Origin: Collinsella sp.
Lineage (GTDB): Bacteria; Actinomycetota; Coriobacteriia; Coriobacteriales; Coriobacteriaceae
Length of the DNA: 47,183 nt
Direction: 5' to 3'
Assembly: GCA_018382125.1 (NCBI GenBank)
Contig: JAGZQO010000013.1
Span: forward strand, 1-47,183
The notes under the pieces are model-generated. The model saw only the letters and a list, made by a program, of their open reading frames with translations. It was not told where the DNA came from and ran no database searches. Below are positions 24,586-31,901 of the stretch, piece after piece. Made by a program: the position numbers and the translations under genes. Each line of letters starts with the position of its first letter. The stretch's first letter is position 1.

Positions 24586-24626
24586 ACGGGCGGGATAAGA
24601 GGCCAGTGGCCCCTTATCCCGCCCGT
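24586..24626. terminator. Bidirectional terminator between the DUF1836 and degV genes
   Basis: A perfect 14-bp stem, ACGGGCGGGATAAG and CTTATCCCGCCCGT, with a 13-base loop that itself contains GGCC-AGT-GGCC. Plus-strand flank GCGTTTGT and minus-strand flank CGTTTTAT are both T-rich. The genes converge here. Confidence 0.85.
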
Positions 24627-24645
24627 GCGTTTGTCTAGTTGGACA

Positions 24646-25512
24646 TTATCGGCCCGAAGCCACGTCCATGCCGTAGCCGATGATGAGGCCGTGCATCTCG
24701 GCATAGTATGAATCTAACCCGTTACAGGGCATGATGATAGTCTTGGAGCCTGGCCAGCGCTCCACAATGCGGCTGGTAAGCGCCTGGGCTCCAGATTCGT
24801 TCTCAACGTGATCGATGATGACCTCGCCGCCCGTGAAACCCTCGGCCTCCATGGTGTCGACAATCTTGGTGAGCATCTTCTTTTCGCCGCGCGTGTGCCC
24901 AACGAGTTCAATTTTGCCCGCTTCGCTCGCCGTGCCCAAAATGCGGATATTGAGCTTGTTGGCAATGACGCCGGCTGCCTTAGGAATGCGTCCGGCCTTC
25001 GCAAGGTTTTCGTAATTACACAGGCTAAAGAGGATCTTGCTGTTCTGCTCCAAGCTATCAAAGTAAGCGCAGGCGTCCTCAAAGGAAACATCCGGGTTAC
25101 ACGCAAGATATCGATCAAACAGTAAGAAGATCAGGTCCATCTTGCCGCCCGCTGCCCGCGAATTGACCAGGTGAATCTGGCGGTTGGGCTCCTCGGCAAG
25201 TACCATATCGCGTGCCGTAGCAGCAGCATTGTAGCTTCCCGAGACGCCCTCAGAGATGGGCATGCAGATCGTCTTGTCGGCAAGTCTGAAGAGTTCGGCC
25301 CACTCCCCTACGCTTGGACAGGCGCTCGAAGAAGCGCTCGACTCCGCCTGCACGGCGCAATTGAGCTCGTGAACATCGAGCGAGAGGTCGTCAACGAATT
25401 CACGCTCCCCCACTCGGATCTTAAGGGGTGCAAATGCAAAGGTGGTATGAGGTGCGGTTGGTTGCCAATCGCGAAGATTGCAGCTCGAATCGGAGATAAG
25501 TGCCCAGCTCAT
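24646..25512 (-). CDS. degV: DegV family fatty-acid-binding protein
   Basis: A 288-aa DegV/FakB-type protein. The N-terminal SDSSCNL motif, PISEGVSGSYNAA and the ILFSLCNYENLAKAGRIPKAAG segment near residue 170 are family landmarks. Such proteins hold a fatty acid and present it to the kinase FakA for activation of exogenous fatty acids; binding here is inferred. Start ATG 25512 has AGAAAGGA upstream. The promoter region contains a perfect TATAAT, an 18-bp palindrome and a 49-bp palindrome. No fakA-like gene is in the window. Confidence 0.92.
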   Translation of the reverse strand: MSWALISDSSCNLRDWQPTAPHTTFAFAPLKIRVGEREFVDDLSLDVHELNCAVQAESSASSSACPSVGEWAELFRLADKTICMPISEGVSGSYNAAATARDMVLAEEPNRQIHLVNSRAAGGKMDLIFLLFDRYLACNPDVSFEDACAYFDSLEQNSKILFSLCNYENLAKAGRIPKAAGVIANKLNIRILGTASEAGKIELVGHTRGEKKMLTKIVDTMEAEGFTGGEVIIDHVENESGAQALTSRIVERWPGSKTIIMPCNGLDSYYAEMHGLIIGYGMDVASGR

Positions 25513-25526
25513 TGAGGGTCCTTTCT

Positions 25527-25544
25527 AATTGTTCCCCAACAATT
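25527..25544. promoter_or_regulatory. Palindromic operator candidate of degV
   Basis: AATTGTTCCCCAACAATT is a perfect seven-bp inverted repeat with a four-base centre. It overlaps the start of the minus-strand TATAAT (25542-25547) and the probable transcription start of degV. A dimeric repressor bound here would block the promoter. The RNA could also form a small hairpin. Confidence 0.5.
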
Positions 25545-25547
25545 ATA
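25542..25547 (-). promoter_or_regulatory. degV -10 element
   Basis: A perfect TATAAT on the minus strand, 30 bases before the degV start codon. No good -35 sequence is seen at 16-18 bases; that region is occupied by the right edge of the 25562-25610 palindrome. Confidence 0.6.
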
Positions 25548-25561
25548 GCCATCTTTTTGAT

Positions 25562-25610
25562 TGATCAGTACGGCTATCTAGTTTTGAATACTAGATAGCC
25601 GTACTGATCA
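25562..25610. repeat. Long perfect palindrome upstream of degV
   Basis: A perfect 20-bp inverted repeat at 25562-25581 and 25591-25610 with a nine-base loop, TTTTGAATA. It lies between the NlpC terminator and the degV promoter, touching the expected -35 region. Thirty bases of it (25572-25601) recur in degraded form upstream of the DUF1836 gene. There is no terminal T-run, so a simple terminator is less likely than a repeat or regulatory element. Confidence 0.85.
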
Positions 25611-25625
25611 TATGCCAAACGGTAA

Positions 25626-25668
25626 GGGAAAAAAGAATGGGCCTCGTGACTCAAGATCGCGAGGCCCA
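25626..25668 (-). terminator. Terminator of the NlpC/P60 gene
   Basis: On the minus strand TGGGCCTCG and CGAGGCCCA pair over nine bp with a 13-base loop and are followed by TTCTTTTTTCCC. This is a classical intrinsic terminator 24 bases after the NlpC/P60 stop. Confidence 0.9.
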
Positions 25669-25691
25669 CGTTCGTTCGCTGCAGTAATAAA

Positions 25692-26819
25692 TTAGTAGCG
25701 CACGAAAATGTAATTGTTGTTCATGCCAGCAGCGACGGAGCTGATGATGACGCCCGTTTTGTAGTCGGAAGCATGGATCATCTGACCATTACCGATATAG
25801 ATGCCTGTATGGTAGGAGTTAACCACAACATCGCCGGGTTGCGGATCGGACACGCGGGTCCAACCCATGAAGGTGCCGGTGGTGCCCAGGCGGCAGTAGC
25901 GGCCCGTGAGGCAATAGCTTACAAAACCGGAGCAGTCAAAGCTGTTCGGTCCAATGCCGCCCCAGGAATAAGCGTATCCGAGCTTGCTGTAGGCGCGCGA
26001 AACAACGGTACCGCCGTCAACGGACTGGCTCGGTGCGGAAGGCGTCGGAGTCGGAGCGGGCGTCACGGGCTGCGGCGTGGGGGCAGGAGCGGGCGCGGGC
26101 GCGGGCGCGGGCGTGTTGCCGCCGCCGTTGTTGGTCGTACCGCCACCATTGTTGGTGTTCTCGGTCGTACCGGCAGTGTCGTTGCTCACCGTGGCCTTTT
26201 CGGCGGTGCTGGCATTGATGCCAGCCTGAAGCGCGGCGTTGGCCTCGGCCTCGGCAGCAAGCTCGGCCTGCAGCTGTGAATCCAGGGAGTTCACGACACT
26301 CTGGGCCTCAGCCTGCTGGGCATTGAGCTCGTCGACCTTCTTCTGCGTCGCGGCGACGTTCTTCTCCTGCTCGGTCTGCTTATCGGTGAGCTGCTGCTTA
26401 AGGTCCTTGACCTCCTGAATGGTCTGGGCCTGCTTGTCGGAAACCTTGCCGTAGTAGAACAGACGGTTGAGCATGTCGCCCAGATCGTCGACGCCCGTCA
26501 GAACCTGAAGGAGACTCAGACCGCCAGTCTTGTACTCACCGGCAACGTAGCTCGAAAGCTTTGCCTGACCCTCGGCAATCTCTTGCTGCTTTTGCGTGAT
26601 CTCGCCTGCAGTCTGATCAAGCTCCTGCGTCTGTGCGGAGAGTTCTTCATGAATTTGCTGGGTTTGGGTGCCAATCTGCTCGAGTTTGGTACGAGCAGCG
26701 GCAAGGTCGGATGCGGTATCGGCATAGGCCGGAGCCACGAGGCCCAGGCCCAAAACACAAGCGAGGGTTGCCGTAGCAGCGCAGCGTGCCATGTTTTTGT
26801 GCGTGTTTGCTGTGCGCAT
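25692..26819 (-). CDS. Secreted NlpC/P60 peptidoglycan endopeptidase
   Basis: A 375-aa exported cell-wall hydrolase. A signal peptide ends at the likely site APAYA-DTA (about residue 33). A long coiled coil (about 35-200) follows, then an Asn/Gly and Pro/Ala-rich linker, and a C-terminal NlpC/P60 domain with catalytic C296 (DCSGF), H337 (SYHTGIYIG) and H349 (MIHAS). The design matches RipA/PcsB-like hydrolases that split daughter cells, with the coiled coil often controlled by FtsEX. Cleavage of D-Glu to diamino acid bonds is the family norm. It is the last gene of the pgsA2-FHA-MerR-apt cluster. Confidence 0.93.
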   Translation of the reverse strand: MRTANTHKNMARCAATATLACVLGLGLVAPAYADTASDLAAARTKLEQIGTQTQQIHEELSAQTQELDQTAGEITQKQQEIAEGQAKLSSYVAGEYKTGGLSLLQVLTGVDDLGDMLNRLFYYGKVSDKQAQTIQEVKDLKQQLTDKQTEQEKNVAATQKKVDELNAQQAEAQSVVNSLDSQLQAELAAEAEANAALQAGINASTAEKATVSNDTAGTTENTNNGGGTTNNGGGNTPAPAPAPAPAPTPQPVTPAPTPTPSAPSQSVDGGTVVSRAYSKLGYAYSWGGIGPNSFDCSGFVSYCLTGRYCRLGTTGTFMGWTRVSDPQPGDVVVNSYHTGIYIGNGQMIHASDYKTGVIISSVAAGMNNNYIFVRY

Positions 26820-26851
26820 GGAGCTTCCTTTCCGGTATCTAAGGGTAGCGG

Positions 26852-27382
26852 CTAGTCCACCGTTACCAGGCTAAAGAGCTCAACGTCTTCGTTAGAAGGC
26901 GTGAGCTTCTTGCGCGGGTTGAGAAACGCAAGCTCAAGGATACAACCGTAGCCCACAAGCTTTGCGCCCATATCTCGCACCAGTTTACCTGTTGCCTCGA
27001 CGGTTCCGCCCGTCGCGACCAAGTCGTCCAGAATCAACACGGTATCTTTAGAGCTGATAGCGTCGGCATGGATCTCGATAGAATCCGTTCCATACTCGAG
27101 TTCGTAGCTCTCGCTGACCGTCTTACGCGGCAGTTTGCCCGGCTTACGTGCGGGGACAAAGCCGGCACCCAGGGCGACGGCCACGGGCACACCGACCATA
27201 AAGCCGCGGGCCTCGGGTCCTACGACCTTGGTAATGCCCATGCCAGCAAAATGCTCGGCGAGCGCATCGACCATGGCCTTCAGAGCCTCGGGATTGCCAA
27301 AGAGCGGCGTGATGTCCTTAAATACGACTCCGGGTTCGGGATAGTCGGGGATGTCGACGATATGAGATTCGAAGTCGTACAC
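26852..27382 (-). CDS. apt: Adenine phosphoribosyltransferase
   Basis: Purine salvage enzyme (about 176 aa) converting adenine and PRPP to AMP. The PRPP-binding motif VLILDDLVATGGT is present, together with VVGPEARGFMVG and the opening IPDYPEPGVVFKDITPLF. A GTG start at 27382 is preferred because GAAAGG lies seven bases upstream and the protein then begins as in Bacillus Apt; an ATG at 27397 would add five residues but overlaps that ribosome-binding site. It sits 36 bases after the MerR gene and 32 before the NlpC gene. Confidence 0.95.
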   Translation of the reverse strand: MYDFESHIVDIPDYPEPGVVFKDITPLFGNPEALKAMVDALAEHFAGMGITKVVGPEARGFMVGVPVAVALGAGFVPARKPGKLPRKTVSESYELEYGTDSIEIHADAISSKDTVLILDDLVATGGTVEATGKLVRDMGAKLVGYGCILELAFLNPRKKLTPSNEDVELFSLVTVD

Positions 27383-27418
27383 TTTGTGACCTTTCATGGA
27401 TTGCCGGGTGGACGGCGA

Positions 27419-28303
27419 TTATTTACTCGTGTTAGCAGACGAGCTATGCGAGGGGACGACGACCTTGGACGGCTGCACGAGCGACTCGTCGTGCGCGGCA
27501 ACCGCAGGGACACTTACCCCATCACTTTTAGCCTTGGTGGATTCGGAACGCGCAATCTCCTCATCGAGAGCATCGATGTCAGCGTCCTCGACCACGGCGT
27601 TGAGCGACTCAAAGACGCGGTTCTTAAGGAGCGCGGTGTGCACACCCTCGGTGAGGTCGTGCAGCTTCTTAAAAGCGCGCTCGAGCTTGGCGTCACGCTC
27701 GTCATCAGAGGTATCCATGCCGAGCATGCTCACGAGAACCTGCTCAAACATCGAAGACTCGCGGTTTGCCGACGATACGTACTGACGCAGGTTGCGCGGC
27801 TCAATGTGGAAGCGCGACAGCTCCGAGCAGTAACGGATAATCGGGAAATCTCGGCCATCGACGAGCTCTCGGTTCTGCGGGCTCTTGATGATGCGGATTA
27901 AATCGTTCTCGGCAAGGGAGCGGATAAACGAAATCTCGACGCCGAGCATGTCGGGAATGGTCTCGATGGGATGCAGCTTTTGCTTGGTTTCCTTGGGCTC
28001 CGTCTTAAGCGGAACATCGGACAGAAGACCCACCTCGTAAGCCAGAGTGGAAAGGTCCGTTGCGTTTTCCAAGCGCTGCTTAATGACGTTGAGCGGCATA
28101 TAGCGGGTCTTCTGCAGGTGCAGGATGACCTCGAGACGGTCAACGTCTTCCTTGGAATACTGGCGATACCCCTTAGGCGTACGATGAGGGGTGATGAGCC
28201 CCTCATCTTCTAGAAATCTAATTTTTGAGTTCGATAGATCGGGGTATGCGCCTCGAAGAAGGTTGACGACTTGGCCGATACTCAGATAGTTGCGTTCGGC
28301 CAT
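27419..28303 (-). CDS. MerR family regulator, FtsR-like
   Basis: A 294-aa transcription factor. The winged helix-turn-helix is at residues 6-75 (LSIGQVVNLLRGAYPDLSNSKIRFLEDEGLITPHRTPKGYRQYS). A second helical part (about 110-230) lacks any metal or drug-binding motif, and a Ser/Ala-rich tail ends the protein. It begins three bases after the FHA gene. This FHA-MerR pairing matches Rv1827 (GarA) and Rv1828 in Mycobacterium; the Corynebacterium relative FtsR regulates ftsZ. Orthology is inferred from sequence layout and neighbours. Confidence 0.85.
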   Translation of the reverse strand: MAERNYLSIGQVVNLLRGAYPDLSNSKIRFLEDEGLITPHRTPKGYRQYSKEDVDRLEVILHLQKTRYMPLNVIKQRLENATDLSTLAYEVGLLSDVPLKTEPKETKQKLHPIETIPDMLGVEISFIRSLAENDLIRIIKSPQNRELVDGRDFPIIRYCSELSRFHIEPRNLRQYVSSANRESSMFEQVLVSMLGMDTSDDERDAKLERAFKKLHDLTEGVHTALLKNRVFESLNAVVEDADIDALDEEIARSESTKAKSDGVSVPAVAAHDESLVQPSKVVVPSHSSSANTSK

Positions 28304-28306
28304 TAC

Positions 28307-28741
28307 CTACTCACCGGTTTCGATGCGCTCCGGCGTGCTCTCGTGATAGATGAGCGTGAACGTACCGATCTGAACGGAAGAGCCGTCGTGCAGCGGAGCA
28401 CCGTTGACGATGGCTCCGTCAACCCAGGTGCCATTGAGCGAGCCCAGGTCCTCAATACGGGCGCCCAAGCCCTCACGAATAATGCGTGCGTGGCTGCGCG
28501 AGACGGTCATGTCGTTGAGGAAGATACCGTTCGCGGGATCGCGGCCGATGGTGGTCACGTCGTCCTCGAGCTCAAAGGCAGCTCCGGTCTGCGGGCCCTT
28601 GACGATGGACAGAACCGGAGCGGTGATCCGCACGTTGGCCATGAGGTCGGGAACGGTGACATCGCTCGAAGGAACACGGAAAACGCAGGTAGCGTCCGCA
28701 GTCTTATCGTTCTGAGGCATATTGTTAACCTTGTTGTCCAT
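28307..28741 (-). CDS. GarA/OdhI-like FHA-domain protein
   Basis: A 144-aa FHA protein. The domain (about 45-135) has GR at 66-67, SRSH at 81-84 and SLNGTWV around N103, all needed for phosphothreonine binding. The N-terminal segment ADATCVFR (15-22) aligns with the ETTSVFR phosphorylation motif of mycobacterial GarA, leaving T18 as the only threonine in that position. GarA and OdhI are switched by Ser/Thr kinases and inhibit 2-oxoglutarate dehydrogenase and glutamate enzymes. No kinase gene is in the window. The ATG at 28741 has a poor ribosome-binding site; ATG 28720 is an alternative. Confidence 0.88.
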   Translation of the reverse strand: MDNKVNNMPQNDKTADATCVFRVPSSDVTVPDLMANVRITAPVLSIVKGPQTGAAFELEDDVTTIGRDPANGIFLNDMTVSRSHARIIREGLGARIEDLGSLNGTWVDGAIVNGAPLHDGSSVQIGTFTLIYHESTPERIETGE

Positions 28742-28806
28742 GACAACCCCTATCTAACGCGGACGTGCCGCAAAAAATGAACCGTACGTAATCATACCCC
28801 AATAAA

Positions 28807-29511
28807 TCAGTCTTCGATTTCGGGGTTGAGAAAGTCGGTGTCCTCGTCCTCGGGATGCGCGATGGCCTGTTTAATGGCCACCCCTCCCTTAATGGAATAG
28901 ATGACGGCGGTGAGCATGGAGAAGATGACGCCGCCGTACACAAAGAAGATGCCGAGGGGCACCGAGCTACCGTTGAGGCCTGGGAATGCCGTGAACGTGG
29001 CGGGCAGCAAATGCCAGCCGTCGATGACGGGGAACCCAAGCAGCATGAGCGAGAAGCCGGTCATGAGCAGTGCCGTGGCAATCTTGCCGGGAAAGACGAC
29101 GTCGATGGGGCGCCGGTGGTAGTGGCGCACGATGAGCGTGCCGATACCCAGATAGATATCGCGACCAATGATGAGTACGCAGACCCAGATGGGCAGCTCG
29201 CCGCGGACCACCAGGCCCAGTACGCCGGTAAACAATAGCGCGCGGTCGCAGATGGGGTCCATGACTTTGCCGAGCCACGAAACCGTCTTGGTCATGCGGG
29301 CAATCTGGCCATCCATCCAGTCGGTGGAAGCCGCGATGGCATAGATGACAATGGCGACGACACGGTTGTTGTCCGTCACAAACAGGTACAAAAAGACGAG
29401 CGTGAGGACCAGGCGCGTAAAGGTGATGAAATTGGAGATCGTAAAGATCTTATTCGACGGGTAATCGGAAGTGCCGATAAGCTCCTTTTTGATCTTCTTC
29501 TTGATGCCCAC
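28807..29511 (-). CDS. CDP-alcohol phosphatidyltransferase (second PgsA-like)
   Basis: A 234-aa membrane enzyme with the complete CDP-alcohol phosphotransferase signature: D64, D67-G68, A71-R72, G81, D85 and D89. About five membrane helices and an acidic tail (EDEDTDFLNPEIED) follow. The GTG at 29511 is chosen because GGGAG lies five bases upstream; upstream sequence in the same frame is not conserved-looking. It is close in position to pgsA2 of Mycobacterium, also near the garA cluster. The product may be phosphatidylglycerophosphate or another headgroup; the main pgsA is at 8 kb. Confidence 0.85.
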   Translation of the reverse strand: MGIKKKIKKELIGTSDYPSNKIFTISNFITFTRLVLTLVFLYLFVTDNNRVVAIVIYAIAASTDWMDGQIARMTKTVSWLGKVMDPICDRALLFTGVLGLVVRGELPIWVCVLIIGRDIYLGIGTLIVRHYHRRPIDVVFPGKIATALLMTGFSLMLLGFPVIDGWHLLPATFTAFPGLNGSSVPLGIFFVYGGVIFSMLTAVIYSIKGGVAIKQAIAHPEDEDTDFLNPEIED

Positions 29512-29547
29512 AGGACTCCCCCGCTGGTAAACGACAAAACTTTCGAT

Positions 29548-29576
29548 ACTATACCCGTTCCGGCGATGTCTATCCA
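29548..29576 (-). promoter_or_regulatory. Promoter of the pgsA2 cluster
   Basis: On the minus strand TGGATA (29576-29571) and TATAGT (29553-29548) are 17 bases apart, 36 bases before the GTG start. It could drive the pgsA2-FHA-MerR-apt-NlpC unit. Confidence 0.55.
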
Positions 29577-29638
29577 GCGCACCTATAGAGAGTCCAGACA
29601 TGTGGAGGGCGTTCCTGGGCTTCAAGGGTCTCTGCATT

Positions 29639-29697
29639 CGTGTACGTCAGCCTCCAAATATGTCGAAAAATGTCGGTTTTGGAGGCTGATGTACACG
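29639..29697. repeat. Long near-perfect palindrome between pgsA2 and tRNA-Pro
   Basis: Twenty-base arms at 29639-29658 and 29678-29697 pair with one mismatch around a 19-base loop that includes TGTCGAAAAATGTCGG, itself a short direct repeat of TGTCG. A TTTTG run follows on the plus strand. No gene reads toward it on that strand, so a terminator role is uncertain. The rest of the gap 29577-29773 shows no gene. Confidence 0.7.
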
Positions 29698-29773
29698 TTT
29701 TGTTGTGTGGCGGGCATCGATTGGGAATGTTGTTGATTAAAGCAACGAGAATCAATTGACTCAAAAACAAAAA

Positions 29774-29798
29774 AGGTCAGGCACTAGATGCCTGACCT
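29774..29798 (-). terminator. Terminator of tRNA-Pro
   Basis: On the minus strand AGGTCAGGCA and TGCCTGACCT form a perfect 10-bp stem with a five-base loop, followed by TTTTTGTTTTTG. It lies ten bases after the tRNA 3' end. Confidence 0.92.
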
Positions 29799-29807
29799 GC
29801 AAACTTC

Positions 29808-29884
<77 letters not shown>

Positions 29885-29926
29885 AAGCTTTTGTTTGTTG
29901 CTCTGCTCTCGCTCGCAACAGGGAGT

Positions 29927-29956
29927 ATATTAACCCGAAACTTTGCCCTTGTGCAA
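29927..29956 (-). promoter_or_regulatory. Promoter of tRNA-Pro
   Basis: On the minus strand TTGCAC (29956-29951) and TAATAT (29932-29927) are separated by 18 bases. The tRNA 5' end is 43 bases downstream. Confidence 0.55.
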
Positions 29957-29964
29957 GAACTTTT

Positions 29965-31179
29965 TTAAATATTTTGAAGCAAGTCCAAAATTGTATCTGC
30001 GAGCTGGGGTTTTGTTAGCACGGGGAGTTCTTGCGTGCCCGCTGTGCTCACAATCCAGGCCTTGTTGGTATCGGTTCCAAAGCCCGAATCGGCGCGCGAG
30101 ACATCGTTGGCGATAATGGCATCGCAACCCTTGTGGGCGAGCTTTCGCTGCGCGTACTCCACGACGTTATCGGTCTCGGCCGCAAAGCCGATCACGCACC
30201 GCTCCCCCTTCTGGCGCGAGAGCTCAGCCAAAATATCGACCGTCTCGACCAGTTCGATGCGGTCCAGGCGCTCGTTGGCCTTTTTGAGTTTGTGGTCCGC
30301 AGGGGCGGCAGGCGTGTAGTCGGCGACGGCGGCCGCGCAAATGGCCGCATCGGCCGTCTGAAAGGCGCTCAGAGCCGCCTGGAGCATCTCTGCTGCGGTC
30401 TGCACGCGCACGCACTCCACGCCGCGGCTCACGTCGAGCGATGTCGGTCCCAGCACAAGCGTGACCTCGGCACCGCGGCGAGCGGCCTCCCCCGCCAGGG
30501 CGATGCCCATCTTGCCCGACGACCGGTTGCCAATAAAGCGCACCGGGTCGATTGGCTCGTGCGTGGGGCCGGCAGTGATCACGATGCGTTTGCCCGCCAG
30601 GTCTTGCGGGGCGGGGTTGAGCACCTCGCAGACGGCCTCGACGATGTCCTCGGGCTCGCTCATGCGTCCCGTGTCCACGTCACCGCAGGCAAGGTAGCCG
30701 CTGCCGGGCCCCACCACATGGACACCGCGCTCGCGCAGCGTGGCCATATTGGCCTGCGTCGCCGGCGCCTTCCACATACCGTTGTTCATGGCGGGTGCGA
30801 CCACGATGGGTCGCGGTGTGGCAAGCAGCGTGGTGGAGATGAGGTCGTCGGCGATACCGTTTGCCATCTTGGCGATGATATTGGCCGTCGTGGGCGCCAC
30901 GACCACCAGATCGGGCTCCTGCGCCAGCGAAATGTGGTGGATGGGGTCGGAGGGGTCGTCAAACAGACCCACGGCAACGGGTTCGTGGGTGAGCGCACGG
31001 AAGGTGAGCGGGCCCACAAACTCGGTGGCATGCTCACTCATGACGACCTTGACGTGCGCGCCGCGCTTTTGCAGCAGGCGCACGATATTGCACGACTTAT
31101 AGGCGGCGATCCCGCCGGTAATGCCCAGCAGGATCGTTTTTCCCTCAAGTTGCATTGAATTGTTGGGTGCTGCCGTCAT
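29965..31179 (-). CDS. coaBC: Bifunctional phosphopantothenoylcysteine decarboxylase/synthase
   Basis: A 404-aa two-domain coenzyme A enzyme. The N-terminal FMN-dependent decarboxylase (CoaC, about 10-190) starts ILLGITGGIAAYKS and contains the catalytic-His region HHISLA, PAMNNGMW and GRMSEP. The C-terminal CTP-dependent ligase (CoaB) has ITAGPTHEPIDPVRFIGNRS and the KLKK segment. The ATG at 31179 has AAGGAAG upstream, overlapping the end of the preceding gene. It is the last gene of the long minus-strand unit; only a weak CTTG-TG-CAAG palindrome follows. Confidence 0.96.
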   Translation of the reverse strand: MTAAPNNSMQLEGKTILLGITGGIAAYKSCNIVRLLQKRGAHVKVVMSEHATEFVGPLTFRALTHEPVAVGLFDDPSDPIHHISLAQEPDLVVVAPTTANIIAKMANGIADDLISTTLLATPRPIVVAPAMNNGMWKAPATQANMATLRERGVHVVGPGSGYLACGDVDTGRMSEPEDIVEAVCEVLNPAPQDLAGKRIVITAGPTHEPIDPVRFIGNRSSGKMGIALAGEAARRGAEVTLVLGPTSLDVSRGVECVRVQTAAEMLQAALSAFQTADAAICAAAVADYTPAAPADHKLKKANERLDRIELVETVDILAELSRQKGERCVIGFAAETDNVVEYAQRKLAHKGCDAIIANDVSRADSGFGTDTNKAWIVSTAGTQELPVLTKPQLADTILDLLQNI

Positions 31180-31181
31180 CG

Positions 31182-31901
31182 TTAGGCTTCCTTGCTGGGG
31201 AGCACGAGCAGGCGGTGGCAGTACGGGCAGTGCGTGATCTCGCTACCGTCGTGGTTGAGGTCGCTCATGGACGACGCCTGCAGCGCGGTGTGGCAGACCG
31301 TGGGGATGTTACCCTTGATGGTCTCGACTGCCAGGCCGCGGAACTGCTTGAGCAGGCGCTCGTAATCGGTGAGCACGTCAGTCGGAAGCGTAGCGGCTAG
31401 TGCGGTGCGCTCCTTGGTGGCGGCATCGATCTGGGCCTGGAGGTCGGCGGCCTTGGCGCGGGCGGCCTTGGTATCGGCCTTCACACCCTCCTCGAACTTG
31501 GCGATGATGGCCTGCGCGCGAGCCTCGCGGTCGAGCGCTTCCTTGTGGGCGACGACGACGTCCTTGCGGGTGTGCACGATCTTGTCCAGACGCTTGGCCA
31601 GGGTGGCGAGCTCATTCTCCAGGTCCCGCACCTCGCGGTAATCAGAGCCGTCAACGTGGCGCTTCTTGGCGGCCTCGATGGCGTTGTTGGTCTGGATCTC
31701 GGTGGTGTTGAGGTCGTCGAGCTCAATGTCCAGATCCTTGCGCTGGGCGTAGAGCTTGGTCATCTCGGACTTGAGCTTTACATAGGTCTTGCGCTTGGAA
31801 GCGAGCTCCTTGAGCTCCGGCATATTGGCAAGTTCGCTCTTGTTGCGGGCGAGCTCCAAATCGATCTGTTGCAGCTTGAGTAGCGTAGCGCCGGCGCTCA
31901 T
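31182..31901 (-). CDS. Coiled-coil and C-terminal zinc-ribbon protein (DUF164/CdsZ-like)
   Basis: A 239-aa protein with a long antiparallel coiled coil (about 10-180, rich in Leu, Glu, Lys, Ala) and a C-terminal C4-type zinc-ribbon-like segment. The family (UPF/DUF164, CT398, CdsZ) normally has two CxxC knuckles. Here the second is intact (CPYC) but the first reads VCHTAL, with a single Cys next to His. The ATG at 31901 overlaps the nif3-like stop by four bases (ATGA), with AGGAGA upstream. Nucleic-acid or division-machinery roles have been proposed for relatives; none is shown here. Confidence 0.85.
   Translation of the reverse strand: MSAGATLLKLQQIDLELARNKSELANMPELKELASKRKTYVKLKSEMTKLYAQRKDLDIELDDLNTTEIQTNNAIEAAKKRHVDGSDYREVRDLENELATLAKRLDKIVHTRKDVVVAHKEALDREARAQAIIAKFEEGVKADTKAARAKAADLQAQIDAATKERTALAATLPTDVLTDYERLLKQFRGLAVETIKGNIPTVCHTALQASSMSDLNHDGSEITHCPYCHRLLVLPSKEA

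Noticed and set aside
26030..26135. Proline/alanine-coding repeat in the NlpC/P60 gene as a CRISPR-like or mobile repeat
   Set aside because: It is an in-frame linker of short Ala-Pro codon repeats (GCGGGC), a common flexible spacer in secreted hydrolases, without unique spacers.
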